A DNA stretch of 30,856 nucleotides, taken from NCBI GenBank assembly GCA_036395835.1, contig DASWCW010000229.1:1-30856 (forward strand), given 5' to 3'. The position numbers and the translations under genes are program-made. Source of the stretch: AP-16 sp036395835. GTDB lineage: Bacteria; Pseudomonadota; Alphaproteobacteria; Rhizobiales; Xanthobacteraceae. Below the pieces are notes generated by a model. That model was not told the DNA's origin, searched no databases, and saw nothing but the letters and a program-made list of their open reading frames with translations. Positions 25,610 through 30,856 of this stretch are shown piece by piece (positions within the stretch are counted from its first letter, which is position 1; each line of letters starts with the position of its first letter).

Positions 25610-26382
25610 CAACCGCCCGGCGCACCGCATTCCTTGCCATCGCGGCGGTAGCCCTGATGCTCGCCGGCTGCGATCATGCGACCGAGGGCGTCTATCAGGG
25701 TTGGGTCGAGGCCGACCTCGTGTTCGTCGGGCCGGACGAGACCGGGCGGGTCGAGACGCTTTCGGTGCGCGAAGGCGACGCGGTCGCGGCCGGCGCGCCG
25801 CTGTTCACGGTCGATGCCGACCTGCAGCAGGCCGAAGTGCAGCAGAACCAGGCGACGCTCGCCAACGCGCGGCAAGCCTTCGAGCGCGCCCAGCAATTGC
25901 TCAAGACGGGGGCGGGCACCCAAAAAGCCCACGACGATACGCAGGCAGCGCTGCGCGAGATCGAGGCGAGGCTCAATTCCGCGCAGACCCGGCTCGCCCG
26001 GCGCAAAGTCTTCAGCCCCGCCGGCGGCACGATCCAGCAAGTCTATTATCGGCCGGGCGAAATGGTCCCGGCCGGCCGCCCGGTGGTGTCGCTGCTGCCG
26101 CCCGGCAACATGAAAATTCGCTTCTTCGTGCCCGAGGCGGAGCTGCCGAAATTCTCCTACGGCCAAACCGTGCGGATCTCGTGCGACGGATGCGCCGCCG
26201 ATCTCGAGGCGCGCGTCAGCTTCATCGCCAAATCCGCGGAGTTCACGCCGCCGGTCATTTATAGCCTCGAGGAGCGCGCCAAGCTGGTGTTCCTGATCGA
26301 AGCGCGCACCGACACGCCCGAGAAGCTGCGCGTCGGCCAGCCGGTCAGCGTGTCGATGCCCGCGCAGGAGGCGTCTCGGTGA
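25606..26382 (+). CDS. HlyD-family membrane-fusion (periplasmic adaptor) lipoprotein
   Basis: This 258-residue adaptor has an N-terminal signal with a lipobox, LAGC, whose Cys22 would be lipidated, so it is probably anchored to the inner membrane outer face. The barrel-sandwich (lipoyl-like) halves are visible as GRVETLSVREGDAVAAGAPL and VFSPAGGTIQQVYYRPGEMV. Between them is a coiled-coil hairpin rich in Gln/Ala/Arg (about residues 75-128). It links the inner-membrane ABC transporter to an outer-membrane channel. No TolC-like gene is in the window, so the channel must be encoded elsewhere. The start overlaps the tetR stop as ATGA. Confidence 0.9.
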   Translation: MTTARRTAFLAIAAVALMLAGCDHATEGVYQGWVEADLVFVGPDETGRVETLSVREGDAVAAGAPLFTVDADLQQAEVQQNQATLANARQAFERAQQLLKTGAGTQKAHDDTQAALREIEARLNSAQTRLARRKVFSPAGGTIQQVYYRPGEMVPAGRPVVSLLPPGNMKIRFFVPEAELPKFSYGQTVRISCDGCAADLEARVSFIAKSAEFTPPVIYSLEERAKLVFLIEARTDTPEKLRVGQPVSVSMPAQEASR

Positions 26383-27311
26383 ACGCGGTGCCGGAAATCG
26401 CCATCGACGTCGAAGGCCTCACCAAGCGCTTCGACGGCCACGCGGTCGTGCGCAACCTCACCATGCAGGTCAAGCGCGGCGAGATCTACGGCTTTCTCGG
26501 CCCCAACGGTTCCGGCAAGACCACGACGATCCGCATGCTGACCGGGCTGCTCACGCCCGACGAGGGCCGCGGCACGTGCCTCGGGCTCGACATCCGCACC
26601 GAGGCCGACGAGATCAAGCGCCACGTCGGCTACATGACCCAGCATTTCAGCCTCTATCAGGATCTGTCGGTGCGGGAGAATCTGGAGTTCGTCGGCCGCG
26701 TCTACGGCATTCCCGACCCGGTCGGCGCCGCCAAGGCCATGGTCGACCGGCTGGGGCTGCACGGCCGCGAAGAGCAGATCGCCGGAACGCTGTCGGGCGG
26801 CTGGAAGCAGCGGCTCGCGCTCGGCGCCTGCACCTTGCCGAACCCGCAATTGCTGCTGCTCGACGAGCCGACCGCCGGGGTCGATCCCAAAGCGCGCCGC
26901 GAATTCTGGAGCGAGATCCACACGCTCGCGGCCGAGGGGCTCACCGTCCTGGTTTCCACCCATTACATGGACGAGGCGGAACGCTGTCACGAGATCGCCT
27001 ATATCGCCTCCGGCAATCTGCTCGTGCACGGCACGGTCGAGGAGGTGATCGCGCATTCCAACCTCACCACCTACATCGTGTCCGGCGAGGGGCTGGCGCG
27101 GTTGGCCGGGGAGCTCGGCGAGCGTCCCGGCGTCGACATGGTCGCGCCGTTCGGCACCAGCCTGCACGTGTCGGGGCGCGACCGCGCAGCCTTGGAGGCG
27201 GCGATCAAGCCCTATCGCGACGATCCGGCGCTGACCTGGACGCCCGCCGCGCCCTCGCTCGAGGACGTCTTCATCGAGCTGATGGGGCGCAAGCCGGACG
27301 ATCCGCAATGA
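26379..27311 (+). CDS. ABC-2-type exporter ATPase
   Basis: This 310-residue single nucleotide-binding domain has Walker A GPNGSGKT (41-48), signature LSGGWKQRLALG, Walker B LLLLDEPTAGVDP and the switch His in VSTHYMDEAE. A C-terminal extension of about 80 residues, ending in LEDVFIELMGRKPDD, is typical for drug-export ATPases of the YhiH/CcmA type. GTG overlaps the adaptor stop as GTGA, with AGGAGG upstream. It forms an exporter with the permease that follows. Confidence 0.93.
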   Translation: MNAVPEIAIDVEGLTKRFDGHAVVRNLTMQVKRGEIYGFLGPNGSGKTTTIRMLTGLLTPDEGRGTCLGLDIRTEADEIKRHVGYMTQHFSLYQDLSVRENLEFVGRVYGIPDPVGAAKAMVDRLGLHGREEQIAGTLSGGWKQRLALGACTLPNPQLLLLDEPTAGVDPKARREFWSEIHTLAAEGLTVLVSTHYMDEAERCHEIAYIASGNLLVHGTVEEVIAHSNLTTYIVSGEGLARLAGELGERPGVDMVAPFGTSLHVSGRDRAALEAAIKPYRDDPALTWTPAAPSLEDVFIELMGRKPDDPQ

Positions 27312-28450
27312 GCGCGACGGCGCAATCCAGGCACCGCGGCTTCGGCGGCCGGCTCGCCGCCATGGCCCGCAAGGAATTCCTGCAGCTGCGGCGCGACCGG
27401 GTGACGCTCGCGATGATCATCGCGGTTCCGCTGATCCAGCTGCTGCTGTTCGGCTATGCGATCAACACCACGCCGCGGGATCTGCCGACCGCGGTGCTGC
27501 TGCAGGAGACGAGCGACGTCGGCCGCTCGATTCTCGCCGCCCTGCAGAACACCAAATTCTTCAAGGTCACGCGGCAGCTCCGCGACGAGGCGGAATTCGA
27601 CCGGGTGTTCGCCTCGGGCGAAGTACTGTTCGCGGTCGAGATTCCCCGCGGCTTCGAGCGCGCGCTGCGGCGCGGCGAGCGCCCGGCGCTGCTGGTCGCG
27701 GCGGATGCCACCGATCCGGTCGCCTCGGGCTCGGCGCTCGCCGCGCTCGGCAGCCTGGTGGAGACGGCGCTGCGCAACGACCGTGCGATCCCCGATACGG
27801 GCGCAAGCGCCTTCGAGATCCGCACCCACGCCCGCTACAATCCCGCGGCGGTGACCGCGCTCAACATCGTGCCGGGCCTGCTCGGCACGATCTTGACGAT
27901 GACGACCCTGATGTTCACGGCGCTCTCGGTCACGCGCGAGACCGAGCGCGGCACGATGGAGAGCCTGCTGTCGATGCCGATCACGCCGCTGGAGATCATG
28001 CTGGGCAAGATCTTTCCCTACGTGCTGATCGGCTTCTTTCAGGCGGCGCTGATCCTGGGCACGGGGGTGCTGCTGTTCCGCGTGCCGGTCGTCGGCGATC
28101 TCGCGCTGCTGGCGGCGCTCACGACGCTGTTCATCACCACCAATCTCTCGGTCGGGTACACGTTCTCGACGCTCGCGCAGAACCAGCTGCAGGCGATCCA
28201 GATGAGCTTCATGTTCTTCCTGCCGAACATCCTGCTTTCCGGATTCATGTTCCCGTTCGCCGGCATGCCCGAATGGGCGCAATGGATCGGGCAGTGCCTG
28301 CCGCTGACGCATTTCATCCGCATCGTGCGCGCGATCCTGCTCAAGGGCTCGACGCTGACCGACCTCGAGATCGATGCGATCTGGCTCGTCGGCCTGATGC
28401 TGGTGGCGATGACGATCGCGGTCACCCGCTTCCGCCGCACGCTGGATTGA
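27308..28450 (+). CDS. ABC-2-type exporter permease
   Basis: This 380-residue permease is of the YhhJ/YbhR-like type. It has an N-terminal amphipathic segment with ARKEFLQLRRDRVTLAMII, one transmembrane span, a large periplasmic loop (about residues 50-190), then five further spans. Hallmarks include TRETERGTMESLLSMPITPL and SGFMFPFAGMPEWAQWIGQ. One permease gene suggests a homodimer. It is coupled to the ATPase by ATGA. The products together with the lipoprotein adaptor would export a small hydrophobic or amphipathic compound. Confidence 0.93.
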   Translation: MSATAQSRHRGFGGRLAAMARKEFLQLRRDRVTLAMIIAVPLIQLLLFGYAINTTPRDLPTAVLLQETSDVGRSILAALQNTKFFKVTRQLRDEAEFDRVFASGEVLFAVEIPRGFERALRRGERPALLVAADATDPVASGSALAALGSLVETALRNDRAIPDTGASAFEIRTHARYNPAAVTALNIVPGLLGTILTMTTLMFTALSVTRETERGTMESLLSMPITPLEIMLGKIFPYVLIGFFQAALILGTGVLLFRVPVVGDLALLAALTTLFITTNLSVGYTFSTLAQNQLQAIQMSFMFFLPNILLSGFMFPFAGMPEWAQWIGQCLPLTHFIRIVRAILLKGSTLTDLEIDAIWLVGLMLVAMTIAVTRFRRTLD

Positions 28451-28458
28451 GCTTTTAT

Positions 28459-28565
28459 CCCTCCCCTTCAGGGGAGGGTCGCGCGCGAAGCGCGCGGGGT
28501 GGGGAGAGTTCAAATCGCCCCACCCGGCTCGACGCTGTCGCGCCTCACCACCCTCCCCTGCGGGG
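28459..28565. repeat. Composite palindromic intergenic repeat after the exporter operon
   Basis: It contains CCCTCCCC/GGGGAGGG with loop TTCA (28459-28478), GCGCGC/GCGCGC with loop GAA (28481-28495), then GGGGTGGGGAGAG and, at the far end, CACCCTCCCCTGCGGGGACGG. The parts are inverted with respect to each other. It lies between convergent genes and could end transcription, though no T-run follows the stems. It is of the same general family as the repeat inside coxE. Confidence 0.75.
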
Positions 28566-28586
28566 ACGGAAAGCGGCGTATGCCGC

Positions 28587-29045
28587 TTAGCCGACGAGCC
28601 GCACCAGTCGGTCGATGAGCTCGCGCTGGCTCGGGTTGATCTTTTCCCGCGCGGCGTCGGGCGCGAACCATTCGGCGCGGTCGATTTCGGGAAAGCTCTG
28701 CCTGCGGCCGCTCTTCGGCGGCCACTCGAGCTCGAAGGAATTGGATCGGATCCCGGCCGGATCGAGATCGCCTTCGAGCGCCCAGGCGATGACGCGCTTG
28801 CCGCCGGCCTGGCGCACTTCACCGAGCGGGCGGAACTCGCCTTCGAGCCTGACGCCGGTCTCCTCCTCGAACTCGCGAACGGCGATGCTGAGCGGATCCT
28901 CGCCGGCCGAATATTCGCCTTTGGGGATCGACCAGGCGCCGAGGTCCTTCGTGGCCCAGAACGGTCCGCCCGGGTGGACCAGCACCACGGACAGGCCGCT
29001 CGGCTCTCGCCGATACATCAGGATCCCGGCGCTTTGCTTCGCCAT
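28587..29045 (-). CDS. Nudix hydrolase
   Basis: This 152-residue cytoplasmic protein has a perfect Nudix box: G43, five residues, E49, seven residues, then REFEEETGV (57-65). It hydrolyses a nucleoside-diphosphate-linked compound. The surroundings AGILMYRREPSGLSVVLVHP and GAWSIPKGEY resemble the bacterial MutT/diadenosine-type branch, but the substrate cannot be assigned. ATG at 29045 is chosen because GGAG lies 6 bases before it; the reading frame continues upstream without family similarity. It is divergent from the MFS gene, with 122 bases between the starts, in which no clear promoter was recognised. Confidence 0.88.
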   Translation of the reverse strand: MAKQSAGILMYRREPSGLSVVLVHPGGPFWATKDLGAWSIPKGEYSAGEDPLSIAVREFEEETGVRLEGEFRPLGEVRQAGGKRVIAWALEGDLDPAGIRSNSFELEWPPKSGRRQSFPEIDRAEWFAPDAAREKINPSQRELIDRLVRLVG

Positions 29046-29167
29046 CTTGCTCTCCATCGGCCGAGCCCCGCCGTTGCCGGCATGAGCCTGGCCTGCAAAA
29101 AGCGAATAGGTGAATCGCGCCAGCACGCGTTATAGGCAAGGGTCAGTTTCGAGGGAAAGCCTGCAGC

Positions 29168-30406
29168 ATGGATTCTCGCGCCGTTCCGTCCGCTGCGATC
29201 GACGATGAGGCCGAGCGCCGCATTTCGATTGCGTTCCTGAACTGGGCGCATGCGCTCGATCATTTCGTCATGCTGATTTTTCCGACCGTGGTCATCGGGC
29301 TCGAGCTCGTCTATGCGCGGCCCTATTCCGAGCTGATCGTGCTCTCGACCGCCTCGTTCGTCGCCTTCGGCGTGTGCTCGCTGCCGGCCGGCTGGCTCGC
29401 CGACCACTGGAGCCGGCGCAACATGATGGCGCTGTTCTATTTCGGTTGCGGGGCTTCGCTCGCCGGCGCGGCATTCGCGCCCAATCTGGTGATGCTCGCG
29501 CTCGCTCTGTTCGCGCTCGGCGTGTTCGCGGCGATCTACCATCCGGTCGGCATGGCGATGCTGATCGAGGCCTCCAAGGCGCGCGGGCGCACGCTCGCCT
29601 TCAACGGGGTATGCGGCAACCTCGGCGCGGCGCTCGCGGCGGGCATCACCGCGGTGCTGGCCTCGACGTTGAGCTGGCGCGGCGCGTTTCTGCTGCCCGC
29701 GGGTTTGTGCATCGCCACGGGCGCGGCGTATCTGTGGCTCGTGGCCGACGACGGCACGCGTGTCGCGGGCCGGAAATCGGCGCCCGACGTCGCCTTGCCG
29801 CGTGCGCTCGCCATCGTCATGCTGGTGCTGTTCATCCTCGTCGCGCTCGCGGCCGGCATCACCTTCAACACCATGTCGGTGGCGCTGCCGAAGATCGTGG
29901 ACGAGCGCCTCGGCAAGGATGTGCCGCTGGTCGTGGTCGGAGGCTTGGCGACGGCGGTGTTCATGTGCGGCGCGCTGGCCCAGCTCGCGGTCGGCCGCCT
30001 CGTCGAGTGGATCGCACCGCATATCGTGTTCGCGATCGTCGCCGTCCTGGCGTTTGTGGGCGTGCTGTGGGCCGCCTATGCGACCGGCCTCGCGCTGATG
30101 GCCGCGCTCGCGCTGACCATGGCGGCGATCTACGGCCAGGTGACCGTCAACGACCTGGTGATCGCGCGCTACACCGCCGACCGCTGGCGCGGACGCATCT
30201 ATGCGGTGCGCTATTTCCTGATCTTCGTCTCCTCCGGCGCGGCGGTCGCCGCGATCGCATATCTCCACAGCCGCGGCGGCTTTCCGCTGGTGCTCGGCGC
30301 GACCGCGGTTATCGCGCTCGTCTTCTCGGTCGCGACCGCCGCGATCGCCGTGCTGGTGTCCGGCGTCGAGCGCGAGCGCATGCGGGCCGTGCCGGCCGCG
30401 GAGTGA
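29168..30406 (+). CDS. Major facilitator superfamily transporter
   Basis: This 412-residue inner-membrane transporter has about twelve hydrophobic spans. The cytoplasmic loop between spans 2 and 3, LPAGWLADHWSRRNMM, is the MFS motif A region. FAAIYHPVGMAMLIEASKARGRTLAF resembles the fosmidomycin-resistance (Fsr)-like branch. Its substrate is unknown. GAGGG stands 12 bases before the ATG. Downstream is a short repeat and the terminator of the convergent groL gene. Confidence 0.88.
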   Translation: MDSRAVPSAAIDDEAERRISIAFLNWAHALDHFVMLIFPTVVIGLELVYARPYSELIVLSTASFVAFGVCSLPAGWLADHWSRRNMMALFYFGCGASLAGAAFAPNLVMLALALFALGVFAAIYHPVGMAMLIEASKARGRTLAFNGVCGNLGAALAAGITAVLASTLSWRGAFLLPAGLCIATGAAYLWLVADDGTRVAGRKSAPDVALPRALAIVMLVLFILVALAAGITFNTMSVALPKIVDERLGKDVPLVVVGGLATAVFMCGALAQLAVGRLVEWIAPHIVFAIVAVLAFVGVLWAAYATGLALMAALALTMAAIYGQVTVNDLVIARYTADRWRGRIYAVRYFLIFVSSGAAVAAIAYLHSRGGFPLVLGATAVIALVFSVATAAIAVLVSGVERERMRAVPAAE

Positions 30407-30416
30407 TCGCGCCTCT

Positions 30417-30444
30417 TTCACCCCCCGCAGACGGGGAGAGGGAG
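30417..30444. repeat. Short degenerate copy of the palindromic intergenic repeat
   Basis: TTTCACCCCCCGCAGACGGGGAGAGGGAG keeps the CACCCCC...GGGGAGAGGG ends of the element found in coxE, but with an imperfect stem. It lies between the MFS stop and the groL terminator. Confidence 0.45.
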
Positions 30445-30458
30445 TTCGCCGAGACAAC

Positions 30459-30486
30459 AAAAAGGCCCGGGCTTGCGCCCGGGCCT
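30459..30486 (-). terminator. Intrinsic terminator of groL
   Basis: A perfect 10-bp stem, AGGCCCGGGC/GCCCGGGCCT, with loop TTGC (30463-30486) is followed on the - strand by TTTTTGTTG. It starts 26 bases after the groL stop. On the + strand the stem is followed by CTTGTCTTG, so termination of the MFS transcript there is weaker. Confidence 0.9.
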
Positions 30487-30511
30487 CTTGTCTTGCGTCG
30501 TTCGCGACAGA

Positions 30512-30856
30512 TCAGAAGTCCATGTCGCCCATGCCGCCGCCCGGTCCACCGGGCATCGGCGGGCTCTTCTTCTTCGGCAGCTCGGCCACCATCGCCTCGG
30601 TGGTGACGAGCAGGCCCGCGACGCTCGCGGCGTCCTGGAGCGCGGCGCGCACCACCTTGGTCGGATCGATGATGCCCTTCGACACCAGATTGCCGAACTC
30701 GCCGGTCTGGGCGTCGAAGCCGTAGTTGTAGGTGTCCTTGTCCAGGATCTTGCCTACGACCACCGAGCCGTCCTCGCCGGAGTTGATGGCGATCTGGCGA
30801 GCCGGCCAGCCCAGCGCCTTGCGGACGATCTCGATGCCGGTCTTCTGGTCATCGTT
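30512..30856 (-). CDS. groL: Chaperonin GroEL, C-terminal part (cut by window edge)
   Basis: The visible 114 residues are the C-terminal equatorial domain of the 60-kDa chaperonin. They run from the window edge (NDDQKTGIEIVRKALGWPAR) through GEDGSVVVGKILDKDTYNYG and GIIDPTKVVRAALQDAASVA to the flexible tail PGGPGGGMGDMDF. The Gly/Met-rich tail and the TKVVRAALQ helix are diagnostic. The N-terminal four fifths and any groES partner lie outside the window. The MDF ending is usual among Hyphomicrobiales GroEL proteins. Confidence 0.97.
   Translation of the reverse strand, partial: NDDQKTGIEIVRKALGWPARQIAINSGEDGSVVVGKILDKDTYNYGFDAQTGEFGNLVSKGIIDPTKVVRAALQDAASVAGLLVTTEAMVAELPKKKSPPMPGGPGGGMGDMDF

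Noticed and set aside
28471..28500. GC-rich hairpins as an intrinsic terminator of the exporter operon
   Set aside because: The stems are good but no T-run follows; the sequence fits the palindromic repeat family better, so it is listed as a repeat.

Overview
The window is GC-rich, densely coded DNA from an alphaproteobacterium, most likely of the Hyphomicrobiales (Bradyrhizobium/Xanthobacteraceae-like). This rests on the gene families and their order, the GroEL C-terminus, Liv-type ABC genes including a fused LivM-LivG, and short palindromic intergenic repeats of the kinds common in that order. No rRNA, tRNA, IS element, prophage or CRISPR array was seen. No gene-free stretch exceeds 300 bases.

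Layout. (1) 1-7824, + strand: a carbon-monoxide-dehydrogenase-like molybdenum hydroxylase cluster. It holds the 3' part of a form II coxL, then coxM, the AAA+/VWA maturation pair coxD/coxE, two XdhC-family genes that together make one XdhC, and a fused molybdopterin-binding/cytidylyltransferase (MocA-like) gene. The cluster pairs hydroxylase subunits with the proteins that make, load and insert the MCD cofactor. (2) 7867-8190: an antitoxin-like gene with a truncated ParE-like toxin. (3) 8191-12058: an HIBADH-family dehydrogenase, a quinone oxidoreductase, a metallo-beta-lactamase-fold lactonase, and a second HIBADH-family gene broken by one missing base. (4) 12113-24827: a catabolic locus. A branched-chain-type ABC uptake system (binding protein, LivF, fused LivMG, LivH) sits with an acyl-CoA synthetase, an SMP-30-type lactonase and a TIM-barrel amidohydrolase on the - strand. 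Facing it on the + strand is an operon of two thiolase-like/DUF35 pairs around a zinc alcohol dehydrogenase. (5) 24890-28450: a TetR-regulated exporter operon (lipoprotein membrane-fusion protein, ABC ATPase, ABC-2 permease) with a perfect 18-bp palindromic operator. (6) 28587-30856: a Nudix hydrolase, an MFS transporter, and the 3' end of groL with its terminator.

How the genes may work together (inference): the Liv system would import a carboxylic acid or lactone, the lactonase-like hydrolases would open rings, the acyl-CoA synthetase would activate the acid, and the dehydrogenases plus thiolase-like/DUF35 complexes would shorten it. Both thiolase-like proteins lack the usual nucleophilic cysteine motif, so they may be retro-aldolases of the Ltp2/ChsH2 kind. 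The substrate cannot be read from the sequence. A decayed tail of a second livF directly upstream of the binding-protein gene shows that the locus has been rearranged.
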